This document shows positions 1-9,826 of a stretch of 41,736 nt of DNA, in pieces; position 1 is the first letter of the stretch; each line of letters starts with the position of its first letter. The translations under genes were made by a program, and so were the position numbers. The notes under the pieces are model-generated. The model was given only the letters and a program-made list of their open reading frames with translations, was not told the DNA's origin and made no database searches. This stretch comes from Ascidiaceihabitans sp. (GTDB taxonomy: Bacteria; Pseudomonadota; Alphaproteobacteria; Rhodobacterales; Rhodobacteraceae), in NCBI GenBank assembly GCA_028388995.1, contig JAOEQC010000013.1:1-41736 (forward strand), read 5' to 3'.

Positions 1-69
1 CGGGTAACGAGAATCGAACTCGTAACTAAAGCTTGGGAAGCTGCCGTGATACCTTTTCACCATACCCGC
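1..69 (-). tRNA. tRNA-Gly (anticodon CCC), 3' end cut by the window edge
   Basis: Read on the minus strand, bases 69-63 form the 5' acceptor strand GCGGGTA, which pairs with TACCCG at 6-1. The last acceptor base, the discriminator and any CCA lie outside the window. The D arm is GTGA/TCAC. The T arm is ACGAG/CTCGT around a TTCGATT loop. The anticodon loop TTCCCAA places CCC at 37-35. The outer anticodon stem is weak, with a G-U pair and a C/U mismatch next to it. It lies on the same strand as the activator gene and about 40 bases beyond that gene's stop. Confidence 0.9.
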
Positions 70-110
70 CACTGGGTCTCGCAATAGGCGATTGGGGTAG
101 GGCGGTCAAC

Positions 111-2153
111 CTATCCTCGGCGTCGTCTGCGGCGCCCACCACCTTCTTTGTCTCCACCGCCTGTGTTGAAGTTCACATCGGGTATAGTGACGATTGAATT
201 TAGGATCGGAAACGGTTCTGCTGAGTTCGGGATCGCGGAGGCGTTTACAAAGTGCTCTTGAAAACGCGGCTCAATTGCCGTCTCGATTTTGTGAATGGAA
301 CGTACAGTCGATTCGATCTCTGTGCGTGCTTCGCGATTTAGAAGTGCAATACGCGCCCCTGTGCCTGCAGCGTTGCCAGCGGATGTAACCTTGTCCAAAG
401 GTGCGTCGGGGATCATACCCAGCACCATCGCGTGTTTTGGTGAGATATGCGCGCCAAAGGCACCAGCCAGAACCACACGGTCCACTTTGTCGACATTGAA
501 TTTATCCATCAATAAACGGGCACCTGAGTAAAGAGCTGCTTTGGCCATTTGAATTTCACGGATATCGCGGTTTGTGACTGTTATTTTGGGGCCACCGCTT
601 TCCGTCGCATCGTAAACAAGGAAGGAATAAGTACGCCCGCCCAAGAAGCAATTGGTAGACCCAGTCTGCTCTGGTGACCCGATCAGGCCGGGTCCATCTA
701 CAATGCCGGCAAGGCGCATTTCGGCGACCATCTCGATAATGCCGGAACCACAGATGCCGGTCACGCCAGTACCTGCGATGGCTTCATCGAAGCCGTCCTC
801 GTCTGACCAGATGTCTGACCCGATCACACGGAAACGCGGAACCTTAGTAACAGGATCAATTTCTACTCGCTCTATCGCACCGGGTGCAGCGCGTTGGCCT
901 GAGCTAATTTGAGCACCTTCAAAAGCGGGACCTGTTGGGGATGAGCAGGCAAGGACCTTTTCTTTATTGCCCAGAAGGATTTCAGCGTTTGTCCCTACGT
1001 CTACCACCAAAACAAGGTCTTCAGACTTGTCTGGTGCCTCAGAGAGCGCGACAGCGGCTGCATCCGCGCCAACGTGGCCCGCGATACACGGCAGGATGTA
1101 AATGCGGGCAGAGGGATGGATGTTTAGGTCTAAGTCATCAGCACGCAGGCGCAATGAATCCGATGTGGTCAGTGCGAAGGGGGCTTGGCCCAATTCAAAG
1201 GGATCAATGCCAAGGAACAGATGGTGCATAACTGGATTGCAGACGAACACAGCGTCTACGATCAATGCTTTGTCGATTTCGGCCTCTGTGCTGACTTGGG
1301 TAAACAAGGCGTTCATCCCCTCGCGCACGGCTGCTGTCATTTCTGCTGCACCACCGGCGTTCATCATTGAATAGCTGACGCGGCTCATTAAATCTTCGCC
1401 AAAGCGGATTTGTGGGTTCATGACACCAGAGGAGGCGACAACTTCACCTGTTTGCAAATCACACAAGTGCGCGGCAATCGTGGTAGAGCCCAGATCGACA
1501 GCAAGGCCGTAAACCGTACCCTCATAATAGCCCGGCCATATGTGCATAATGCGCGGCGCGTTTTCATCATCACCCAAGTGCACAGCACAGGTGACTTTCC
1601 ACCCACCTTTGCGCAGGATTGGCTGCATCTTTTGCAAGATATGCAGATCGGCGTGTACATTCTCAAGCTGCCATTGCTCATTGAGTGCAATGCGCAATCG
1701 TTCAAGATCGCCCGTAGGGTCGTGCATGTCGGGTTCTTGGACTTCGACGTAATACAATTTGGTTGACGGGTTCATTACAATGTCACGCGCCTCAGCACGT
1801 TTGCGAACGACTTGTTTGTGCACTTGGCTTTCTGGTGGAACATCGATCACAATGTCGCCTTGCACAGTTGCTTGGCATCCCAAACGACGCCCTTCAACTA
1901 AGCCACGCTTGTCCTGATAACGTTGTTCAACACTGTTCCATTCACTCAACGCGCCGTCTTGAACTGTGACGCCGTGCTTAGAAAATTCGCCATAGCTGGG
2001 TGTGATCTGACATTTGGAACAAATGCCACGTCCCCCACAGACCGAGTCCAAATCAACGCCTAGCTTTCGTGCTGCTGTCAAAATGGGTGTGCCAATCGCG
2101 AAATTTCCGCGTTTGCCGGATGGGGTGAAAACGACGAGAGGATCAGTGCTCAT
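111..2153 (-). CDS. RamA/RACo-like corrinoid-protein reductive activator (2Fe-2S + ASKHA domains)
   Basis: This 680-residue protein has a plant-type 2Fe-2S ferredoxin domain at the N terminus, with ligands C39, C45, C48 and C93 (motif CGGRGICSKC). A linker follows, and then an ASKHA-type ATP-binding region with VDLGSTTIAA near residue 220, VVDVGTNAEILLG near 385 and GSGIIEMV near 475. This order is that of RamA/RACo proteins (DUF4445 family), which use ATP to reduce the inactive Co(II) corrinoid of methyltransferase systems back to Co(I). The start has an AAAGGGC ribosome site 8 bases upstream. The extreme C terminus is a Gly/Arg tail (GGGRRRRRRG). The likely partner is the MttB homologue about 3.4 kb away on the same strand. 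The corrinoid protein itself is not in this window. Family assignment is firm; the actual partner is inferred. Confidence 0.9.
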   Translation of the reverse strand: MSTDPLVVFTPSGKRGNFAIGTPILTAARKLGVDLDSVCGGRGICSKCQITPSYGEFSKHGVTVQDGALSEWNSVEQRYQDKRGLVEGRRLGCQATVQGDIVIDVPPESQVHKQVVRKRAEARDIVMNPSTKLYYVEVQEPDMHDPTGDLERLRIALNEQWQLENVHADLHILQKMQPILRKGGWKVTCAVHLGDDENAPRIMHIWPGYYEGTVYGLAVDLGSTTIAAHLCDLQTGEVVASSGVMNPQIRFGEDLMSRVSYSMMNAGGAAEMTAAVREGMNALFTQVSTEAEIDKALIVDAVFVCNPVMHHLFLGIDPFELGQAPFALTTSDSLRLRADDLDLNIHPSARIYILPCIAGHVGADAAAVALSEAPDKSEDLVLVVDVGTNAEILLGNKEKVLACSSPTGPAFEGAQISSGQRAAPGAIERVEIDPVTKVPRFRVIGSDIWSDEDGFDEAIAGTGVTGICGSGIIEMVAEMRLAGIVDGPGLIGSPEQTGSTNCFLGGRTYSFLVYDATESGGPKITVTNRDIREIQMAKAALYSGARLLMDKFNVDKVDRVVLAGAFGAHISPKHAMVLGMIPDAPLDKVTSAGNAAGTGARIALLNREARTEIESTVRSIHKIETAIEPRFQEHFVNASAIPNSAEPFPILNSIVTIPDVNFNTGGGDKEGGGRRRRRRG

Positions 2154-2268
2154 TTACGTGCCCTTTGCAGTGTTTGAGCATAGCATAGAGCAGGGTTTTC
2201 AAAGGGAAAGATAAAGAGCGGCAAAACCTGTCCGGTGCGCGTCATTTTCGACATTTGGGCATATTTCC

Positions 2269-2311
2269 GAGGCTTGGAGCCTCCGGCGGGAGTTTATTGG
2301 GCAAGATGAAG
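2269..2311. repeat. Roseobacter-type intergenic element
   Basis: A short hairpin (GAGGC, loop TTGGA, GCCTC at 2269-2283) is followed by GGCGGGAGTTTATTGGGCAA and GATGAAG. From memory, very similar CCTCCGGCGGGAGT...GGCAAGATGAA elements occur many times in intergenic regions of Rhodobacteraceae genomes. Here it lies between the divergent activator gene and guaB. Its role, whether transcript end or processing site, is unknown to me. Confidence 0.55.
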
Positions 2312-2362
2312 GCGGGTTTGTGCGATGTCCCCTTTTCATTTGAGCAAAACCATGAGAGATGA

Positions 2363-3847
<1,485 letters not shown>

Positions 3848-3892
3848 TCCACTTCTTCTTGCCGACTTCGGCCAATAGTTAGGAAACATATC

Positions 3893-5050
3893 ATGACACC
3901 AGGCGCACGCGTGGCAGCAGCCATTGAAATCTTGGACATGATCCACGATGGACAAGCGGTTGAAAAATCCTTGACCGCGTGGGCGCGCCGCAGCCGTTTC
4001 GCAGGGTCCAAAGACCGTGCGGCGGTTCGTGATCACGTGTTTGATACGGTTCGCAACTGGCGAGCAGACGCAGTGCGTGGTGGTAGTGGAACAGGTCGTG
4101 GTCGCATGATTGGTCGTTTGCGAGCGTTCGATATGGATATTGATGTGTTGTTCCACGGCGAAGGCCATTCACCTGGACCGCTTACGGATGAAGAAAAAAT
4201 TGCTGGGCAGCGACCAACTGAGCAGGCGGACGTCTGGAATATGCCTGATTGGATTTTGCCCGAACTTGAGCGCTCATTAGGCGAAAGTGCTGCGGATACC
4301 GCTGTCATGCTGCAATCGCGCGCGCCTATCACGCTACGGGTCAATCTGGCTAAATGTAATATAAGCCAAGCTGCCGCTGATTTGGCGGAAATTGGTGTCG
4401 AAACGCAGGCTAACCCGTTTTGTTCAACGGCGCTTACGATCACAGCTGGCGAACGAAAATTGCGTAACAGCCCTGCATATTTAGAGGGTTGGGTTGAACT
4501 GCAGGATGCATCAAGCCAAGCTATCGTTGCTGATCTTCCTGAAGCTGAGCAAGTTTTGGATTACTGCGCTGGCGGCGGTGGTAAAGCGCTGGCACTTGCA
4601 GCACAGGGTCGCAAAGTAATAGCACATGACATTAATTTTGATCGAATGATGGACATTCCAGCACGCGCTGAGCGGGCAGGTACAAGCATCAAACTTTTGG
4701 CGACTGATATGATCGAAGCTGAAGGGCTTTTTGATCTTGTGCTGGTTGATGCACCTTGTTCTGGTAGTGGTGCATGGCGTCGAAGCCCAGAGGGTAAGTG
4801 GGCCTTGACCGCGGAACGCCTGACTGAATTAACCGTGATCCAAGATAGTATTTTGGATGAAACTGTTCAGTATGTTTCTCAAGGTGGGGCCCTTGTCTTC
4901 GGAACCTGTTCAGTTTTCAAATGTGAAAATGAAGACCGGATTTCTGCCTTTCTTAAGCGTCATTCTGGATGGAAATGCGTAAAACAAACCCGCTTGGATG
5001 TATCTGAAATGGCTGATGGGTTTTTCGTCGCTCACTTGACACGCGAGTAA
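3893..5050 (+). CDS. RsmB/NOP2/Sun-family RNA 5-methylcytosine methyltransferase
   Basis: This 385-residue protein has an N-terminal NusB/RsmB-like helical region and a C-terminal class I SAM-methyltransferase domain. Seen motifs are the SAM loop VLDYCAGGGGKALALA near residue 220, the catalytic DAPCSGSGAWRR motif near 285, and the second catalytic Cys in FGTCSVFKCEN near 345. The PCSG/TCS Cys pair is the signature of m5C RNA methyltransferases acting on 16S rRNA or tRNA. A ribosome site (AGGAAA) sits just upstream. The gene follows guaB closely and is probably cotranscribed with it. The exact target nucleotide cannot be read from the sequence. Confidence 0.92.
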   Translation: MTPGARVAAAIEILDMIHDGQAVEKSLTAWARRSRFAGSKDRAAVRDHVFDTVRNWRADAVRGGSGTGRGRMIGRLRAFDMDIDVLFHGEGHSPGPLTDEEKIAGQRPTEQADVWNMPDWILPELERSLGESAADTAVMLQSRAPITLRVNLAKCNISQAAADLAEIGVETQANPFCSTALTITAGERKLRNSPAYLEGWVELQDASSQAIVADLPEAEQVLDYCAGGGGKALALAAQGRKVIAHDINFDRMMDIPARAERAGTSIKLLATDMIEAEGLFDLVLVDAPCSGSGAWRRSPEGKWALTAERLTELTVIQDSILDETVQYVSQGGALVFGTCSVFKCENEDRISAFLKRHSGWKCVKQTRLDVSEMADGFFVAHLTRE

Positions 5051-5157
5051 ATCTACCCATTATTCAACCTTAGATGGTATTTCTGCACGATTAAGAGGTC
5101 ATTAACTTTGCAGAAGCAATAACCACGACAGAGTTTCTGTTTCTGATTGGGATATCC

Positions 5158-5538
5158 TTGGGTGATAGCGCACTTTCCGTAAATTTATTGGGCCAGTTGG
5201 TTCAGGCGGACGTTGCTAAAATTGGGCGCGTCTTGGTTTCAGCGGTTTTAGTTGGCGGCCTTGGCCTGTTGTCGCCTATTTTTCCGGTCACATTGGCACT
5301 TGCCACAGCATCGTTGTCTTTGCTTGTTTTAGGTTTGGTTCTGTTTGCTATTGGTTGGCGAAACAATCGAAAACAACGTTTGGCTCTCACGATTGTTGGT
5401 GAATTTATCGAAAATGACGCTACACCTAGTTTTGTTGTTTTAAACGATGGCGAAATCAACTCAATTAACCAAGCCGCGCTTGCGAAGTTTGTAACATCGG
5501 CAGGTACAACTTTTGCGGCTGTTTTACATGGGGTATAG
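5158..5538 (+). CDS. Small membrane protein of unknown function
   Basis: The 126 residues from a TTG start contain two hydrophobic stretches (about residues 22-62), a basic NNRKQR turn, and a soluble tail of about 55 residues. I do not recognise the family. The start is doubtful. The frame stays open back to a TAA at 5092, and the intervening codons from 5101 read INFAEAITTTEFLFLIG, which looks like natural coding sequence. Translation may therefore begin at the ATT at 5101, just after GAGG, adding 19 residues. The last four residues, LHGV, and the stop lie inside a perfect inverted repeat shared with the convergent mttB-like gene. Confidence 0.6.
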   Translation: MGDSALSVNLLGQLVQADVAKIGRVLVSAVLVGGLGLLSPIFPVTLALATASLSLLVLGLVLFAIGWRNNRKQRLALTIVGEFIENDATPSFVVLNDGEINSINQAALAKFVTSAGTTFAAVLHGV

Positions 5539-5564
5539 GCTTACTTTCCGCCTATACCCCATGT
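5526..5564. terminator. Perfect 15-bp inverted repeat between convergent genes
   Basis: Arms 5526-5540 (ACATGGGGTATAGGC) and 5550-5564 are perfect reverse complements around a 9-base loop. Up to three more pairs are possible outside. It contains the stop codons of both convergent genes. Position and stability suggest a bidirectional 3'-end hairpin, but neither strand has a clear U tract after the stem, so classical intrinsic termination is uncertain. Confidence 0.7.
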
Positions 5565-7123
5565 AAGTTTGCATACGTAGGTAGGTAGATATTAAATCGC
5601 TCGCGGATAGCTGCATCCAGCACCGGATCAAGCTGTGCCTTTGAGCGATGGCTCAAGATTTCTTCTTTTCGTGCAATCGCGTTTTCGATCAAATCAGGCT
5701 TGTCTTTCTCAGCCCATTCCTTTGGTGACATCCGGTTCCCAAAGGTCGGATAGACACAATCTGTCTGCATCCTAGCAAGCGTTTGATCCGTTCCAAGGTA
5801 ATGACCAGGTCCGCCCATGCAAACCTCAGCAATCTGATCCAGCGCCATTGTTTCGTCATTCACCTCGACGCCGCGCACGCAACGCAACGCTTGGCCAATA
5901 ATGTCATCGCCCAATATGAGGGATTCATGGCAGAACCCTAACAGGGACGCGTGCATCCCTGCAGCCTCATAAACCATGTTTACACCTGACAGCCCGGCCA
6001 TGACGTTTGAGCACATCTGTTCCCAACCTGCCTGCATGTCTGGCATCTTGGAATCCGTGGCACCTGCCGCTGCACCGCCCGGTAGATCATAAAAACGGTG
6101 CATCTGGCCGCAACCCGCAGTCAGTAATGCCTGTTCGCCAGAACCGATAGACATAGCTCCTGTGCGCAAATCCAGTCCGAAAGGCCATGTGCCAAAGATC
6201 GCTGGCGCACCTGGTTTTACTGCGTTCACATAGACCAAACCTGCCAAACATTCAGCTACGGCTTGTACGATCGCACCCGCAATTGTGGAGGGAGCCGTGG
6301 CACCAGACATGCCTGCTGATAGCAGGAGAACGGGCATGCCAGCCTTGATGCATTCTTCCATAACTTGGCAGGATTCGGTTGCGAACTTCATTGGTGGCAC
6401 AACAAAACAGTTGGAATTGGACATAAATGGACGTTCGCGCCATTTGTCTTCGCCCCCTGCAATCATGTGCAGCATTTCAATTGCGGGTGCCACGAACTCG
6501 GGTTCGGAAAAGGACATGCCAATGTGTTTGGTCGTTCCCGTGCAGGTTGCAAAGACGCTGTTGTATTCCATTTCACAATTGTCTGTGATGTCACGCGCAA
6601 CCATCGGGCGTTGGCAAAAATGGATGTTGTCTAAGGTATCACAGATATGGGCCGCGTCATGCAGGTCTTGGATCGTGGATTCACGATAATGCCGGCCATG
6701 GACGTCTACCAAATGAACTGCAGCACCGGCAGTGCCGTAATGGACGCGGCTGCCGCCCAAATCCATGTCGTTAAGGCAGTCACGGCTGTGTAATGTCATG
6801 GAGCGGTTGGCTTTGGCTATTGTGTCCTCAACCAACGCACGGGGGAAACGGATGCGACCGTCTTCGCCCTCGGTGGCACCAACACTTGTTAGGTAAGCCG
6901 CACCTGAGGGCGGTGCATCCGCCAGCCCGATGGTTTCAAGGGCGGTTAGTGCTGCTTCGTGAATGTTCTGCACATCGATATCTGTGAGGGGATTATAGCG
7001 TCCACCGTCCATACCGGGGCGAATGGGGCGCATGTTTGCTGCTAAAGGTGCTGCGCGGGCTGCGCGGCGCGCGGCACGGCCACCGCTGCGGCCAGCGCTA
7101 CGTGATGGGGTTTCGTCGTTCAT
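5552..7123 (-). CDS. Trimethylamine methyltransferase (MttB) superfamily protein, non-pyrrolysine type
   Basis: This 523-residue protein belongs to the MttB superfamily, which transfers a methyl group from a quaternary or tertiary amine to a corrinoid protein. Seen features are an Ala/Arg-rich N-terminal extension (RSGGRAARRAARAAP), the GRYNPLTDIDVQNIHEAAL start of the barrel, GTAGAAVHLVD, CTGTTKHIGMSF and the C-terminal CMGGPGHYLGTDQTL. There is no in-frame TAG inside the gene, so it is not the pyrrolysine form. Non-Pyl members include glycine betaine methyltransferase MtgB, so glycine betaine or a relative is the likely substrate. This is inferred from the family. AGGA precedes the ATG by about 9 bases. 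A RamA-like activator lies on the same strand beyond the guaB cassette, and GcvT-type demethylases lie 26 kb away. Confidence 0.9.
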   Translation of the reverse strand: MNDETPSRSAGRSGGRAARRAARAAPLAANMRPIRPGMDGGRYNPLTDIDVQNIHEAALTALETIGLADAPPSGAAYLTSVGATEGEDGRIRFPRALVEDTIAKANRSMTLHSRDCLNDMDLGGSRVHYGTAGAAVHLVDVHGRHYRESTIQDLHDAAHICDTLDNIHFCQRPMVARDITDNCEMEYNSVFATCTGTTKHIGMSFSEPEFVAPAIEMLHMIAGGEDKWRERPFMSNSNCFVVPPMKFATESCQVMEECIKAGMPVLLLSAGMSGATAPSTIAGAIVQAVAECLAGLVYVNAVKPGAPAIFGTWPFGLDLRTGAMSIGSGEQALLTAGCGQMHRFYDLPGGAAAGATDSKMPDMQAGWEQMCSNVMAGLSGVNMVYEAAGMHASLLGFCHESLILGDDIIGQALRCVRGVEVNDETMALDQIAEVCMGGPGHYLGTDQTLARMQTDCVYPTFGNRMSPKEWAEKDKPDLIENAIARKEEILSHRSKAQLDPVLDAAIRERFNIYLPTYANLHGV

Positions 7124-7173
7124 GGGATGTATCCTGTTGGGCTAATGGCTGAATTGACTTCAGGTGCTGTCGA

Positions 7174-7266
7174 TCAATTCAAAGCGGGGCGCCCCCGCGC
7201 CGCACGCCCACGTTCTGCGCCTATCGTACGCACAACCAGCTCAATTTTGCAGAAATTTTCCTGCAT
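7174..7266 (-). CDS. 30-codon leader ORF before the mttB-like gene
   Basis: The ATG at 7266 is preceded by a strong GGGAGGA ribosome site. The ORF encodes 30 residues beginning MQENFCKIELVVRTIG and ending RGRPALN, with an Arg-rich second half (Arg at 13, 19, 21, 24 and 26). The stop lies 50 bases before the mttB-like start, on the same strand. It is too short for a domain call. It may be a regulatory leader peptide or a short cytoplasmic protein. The support is the ribosome site and the position. Confidence 0.45.
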   Translation of the reverse strand: MQENFCKIELVVRTIGAERGRAARGRPALN

Positions 7267-7684
7267 TGGCGTCCTCCCAAACGTTCCTTGAATGAATGTT
7301 GCAGCGAACAGATGTGCCCTGTCGAGCCTGTTTGCGACCTATGTCGCTTTTGAATCATCCGCGGGGGGATTACTGTAGATGCTATTCAATTTTTGTGGAG
7401 GTCTGCACGGTATGAAAGTGCACAGGTCGTTTGGTAATTTTGTCGCTGGAATGCTGAAATTCAATTTGTTTAGAACATCGGCTTTGCTCAGGTAGATGGA
7501 CCAGTCTCTGCAGGCCTGCACTGTCGAATAAGTAGATGGTAAGGTGAACAATGAACAGGATCTTGAAGTGAAACCTTTAGTGACATTTGCAGCCCCAATC
7601 GTGACCGCGACACCAGCCTTTGCGCATATCGTTCCGTGTCTAATTTGGATCAATTTGGCAGAGGTGCAACTGCGCCCCCCTATT
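7267..7684. other. Gene-poor interval upstream of the mttB leader
   Basis: Nothing here is firmly coding. It contains the GCGAC/GTCGC dyad at 7334-7347. A weak plus-strand ORF begins near 7568 (GTG) with a signal-peptide-like KPLVTFAAPIVTATPAFAH and then runs into the end of the TPM gene. This could be the 5' stump of a secreted protein, but I cannot assign it. I see no cobalamin-riboswitch B12 box on either strand. Confidence 0.5.
7334..7347. promoter_or_regulatory. Candidate operator dyad GCGAC-CTAT-GTCGC
   Basis: A perfect 5-bp inverted repeat lies 68 bases before the leader ORF start of the mttB-like gene. A related dyad (GCGACAA-ATA-TTGTCGC) lies between the divergent dimethylglycine-dehydrogenase genes at 35914-35930. 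The half-sites are identical but the spacing differs (4 against 7 bases between GCGAC and GTCGC), so a shared regulator is only a hypothesis. Confidence 0.35.
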
Positions 7685-8515
7685 TCACCAGCGTCCAGAT
7701 GCACCGCCACCGCTAGAGCGCCCACCGCCAAACCCGCAGTTTTTGGAATCAGAGCGGTGGTTGATCACGTAGTTTGAGCTTTCGGAATGGTCGCAGCGGG
7801 TACAGTGCAACGTTTTGCGCCCCGATCTTTTCGCCGTACTGCTGGCATTGCGCGTGGTCTTTCGTCTGATCCGTAGAGCACCGCGATGCATACAGGATGG
7901 GCACTTGCACAGTTTGGACGCCCTATCACCCAGCCAGCGGCGGAAAGTGAACGCAACGGCTGCGAAAAGGCCAACGATGAACACCAGCGGGCTGTTGTTT
8001 GATTTTGGGGCAGGTTGCCCCTTTGCATAGGGACGGGCCAGCAGGGCAATTGTATCTGCCACACCGTTTTTGATCCCACGTGCGTATTTATCGCTGCGAA
8101 AAGATGGCAAATAACTGCGGTCAATGACCCGACCAGCCTCGTTGTTCCAACTTGCGTCGTATCCAGCACCAAGTTCAATTCGCATGGCACGGTCATCTGG
8201 TAGGACCAAGACCAATATGCCGTCATTGCGCGTTGCATCCCCAATACCCCAATCGTTTAACAGATTGGCGGCAAACTCTTCTAGTGTTTCGTCAGGCGCA
8301 TAGGGCGCTTGGCGTTCCAACGTGACAACGGTCATTTGAATGCCGGTGTCGGCCTTCAACGAATTCAGCATGCCGCGCACCTCTGCCAGATCCTCAGTGT
8401 CAAGCAATTGGACGAAATCGTTTACATGCGGCGAGATCGGCGAAGGATATGGCTGTGCGATGCTGGCCATAGGAAAAAGGCAAACGATTATGGCAAACAA
8501 AAAATGTCGCATCAT
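7685..8515 (-). CDS. TPM-domain (YgcG/Psb32-like) membrane protein
   Basis: From the ATG at 8515 the product has 276 residues: a signal peptide (MMRHFLFAIIVCLFPMASIAQ), a TPM domain (about residues 25-165, with TGIQMTVVTL and ATRNDGILVLVLPDDR), one membrane segment (SPLVFIVGLFAAVAFTF), and a tail with two CxxC pairs (CKCPSC and CTRC) that could bind zinc. It ends in the FGGGRSSGGGASGRW signature common in YgcG-type proteins. An upstream in-frame ATG at 8554 would overlap the aminotransferase gene. The start at 8515 or 8512, 8 or 11 bases after that gene's stop, fits the signal peptide better. TPM proteins are membrane-anchored and have been linked to photosystem repair or envelope processes; the role here is unknown. 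Confidence 0.85.
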   Translation of the reverse strand: MMRHFLFAIIVCLFPMASIAQPYPSPISPHVNDFVQLLDTEDLAEVRGMLNSLKADTGIQMTVVTLERQAPYAPDETLEEFAANLLNDWGIGDATRNDGILVLVLPDDRAMRIELGAGYDASWNNEAGRVIDRSYLPSFRSDKYARGIKNGVADTIALLARPYAKGQPAPKSNNSPLVFIVGLFAAVAFTFRRWLGDRASKLCKCPSCMHRGALRIRRKTTRNASSTAKRSGRKTLHCTRCDHSESSNYVINHRSDSKNCGFGGGRSSGGGASGRW

Positions 8516-8523
8516 TAAATTTC

Positions 8524-9696
8524 TCAAACGATCAAAGTATCCGCAAACTCGCATAGGGTTTCTAGCGCCTGGACAAACGCACCATCCTCAATGGTCATCG
8601 CCACCCGGATATGGCCTGCCGCTGCCGCGCCAAAGCTTTCTCCGGGCATAACAGCGATATGGTGCGTCTCTAGCAATGCATAGGCAAAGGCTTCACCACT
8701 CATTCCAGTCGCGCGAATGTCCAGCATCATATACATTGCACCCTGTGCTGGGATCAGCCCAACGCTGCTTTGGTGCTCTAGGATTTCTTGGCCCAGAGCG
8801 CGGCGGTGGCGGAAAGGCGCAGCAACGTCTTCTTCAAACGCAGGCCCTTGGTTTAGAGCAAAGTCACTGGCGTCCTGAATAAAGCCAGCGACGCCATATG
8901 TGGTGTGTGTGGCAAGGTTGATCAGGCTTTCGATCACTTCAGCTGGTCCAACGACCCATCCACACCGCGATCCCGTCATCGCGTGGGATTTGGACATCGA
9001 ACCCACAACCAAAGTGCGTTGCGCCATATCGGGCAATGCGCGCGGGCTGATGTGTTCACCATCCCACACTTGAGTGTCATAGACTTCATCAGAGATCAGC
9101 CACAAATCATGCGCTTTGCAGACATCCGCGATGCCTTCCAGCGTTTCACGCGCATAGACTGTGCCGGTGGGATTGTTCGGTGTGTTGATCAACAGGGACC
9201 TTGCACCCGCTGCACAGGCGTCGATATCGCCAGTGCGGGGTTGGAATGCATCCTCTGCCCGTGTCTCGATTGCCTTTGGGATAGCACCCACGCCGCGCAA
9301 CGTTCCGGGGTAGGTGGCATAGAACGGATCAAGGTACAGCGCGGTGTCACCCGCGTCACACGCCACCATGTGCGCGGCGAACAATGCGGCTTGTCCCCCA
9401 GGGGTGATCAATACGTTCTGAGGGCCTGTCGGGACGCCTGTGCGCTCTTGGACACGTTTGGCCACAGTCTGGCGTAATGCATCTGTGCCGGGGACAGCAG
9501 CATAGCCTGTATGTCCTCCCATCGCAGCCTTGTGCATATCCTGCAAAATAGGCCCAGCGGTGCGGATGTCGTGTTCACCAATAGTGAGCTCAATCACATC
9601 AATACCGTCTTTAATCATCTCACGGGCTTTGATGAACACCTCCCAACCGTCAGAACCATCACCCAATAGGCCAGATATACGTTGAGAGAGTTTCAT
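8524..9696 (-). CDS. PLP-dependent class I/II aminotransferase
   Basis: This 390-residue fold-type I aminotransferase has the features of the aspartate-aminotransferase family: YAAVPGTDALR near residue 85, LLINTPNNPTGTVY (substrate/PLP Asn) near 170, SDEVYDTQVW (PLP-ring Asp/Tyr) near 200, the Schiff-base Lys in GSMSKSHAMTGSRCGW near 235, and the C-terminal carboxylate-binding Arg in GHIRVAMT. The amino-acid substrate cannot be told from sequence. It is the first gene of a minus-strand pair with the TPM protein, whose start is a few bases after this stop. Confidence 0.9.
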   Translation of the reverse strand: MKLSQRISGLLGDGSDGWEVFIKAREMIKDGIDVIELTIGEHDIRTAGPILQDMHKAAMGGHTGYAAVPGTDALRQTVAKRVQERTGVPTGPQNVLITPGGQAALFAAHMVACDAGDTALYLDPFYATYPGTLRGVGAIPKAIETRAEDAFQPRTGDIDACAAGARSLLINTPNNPTGTVYARETLEGIADVCKAHDLWLISDEVYDTQVWDGEHISPRALPDMAQRTLVVGSMSKSHAMTGSRCGWVVGPAEVIESLINLATHTTYGVAGFIQDASDFALNQGPAFEEDVAAPFRHRRALGQEILEHQSSVGLIPAQGAMYMMLDIRATGMSGEAFAYALLETHHIAVMPGESFGAAAAGHIRVAMTIEDGAFVQALETLCEFADTLIV

Positions 9697-9826
9697 AAGG
9701 TGTCATCCTGTTAGCGTGGCGTTCGGCAAAGGGGACAGAGCCGCGCAATATTGTCAATTGGCTGTGTCGGGGGAAAGACAGCTATACGGGCTAGGTTCAT
9801 TAATCAACATGGCCCGCTGATTGTTT

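Noticed and set aside
5552-7123. Possible pyrrolysine-containing MttB
   Set aside because: There is no in-frame TAG within the gene; TAG occurs only as the final stop, so the usual non-Pyl form is the better reading.
7124-7700. Cobalamin riboswitch upstream of mttB
   Set aside because: I could not find a B12 box or the expected stem arrangement on either strand.
7339-7731. 130-aa minus-strand frame overlapping the end of the TPM gene
   Set aside because: It lies in another frame over the Gly-rich TPM C terminus and continues into non-coding DNA with no ribosome site or family.
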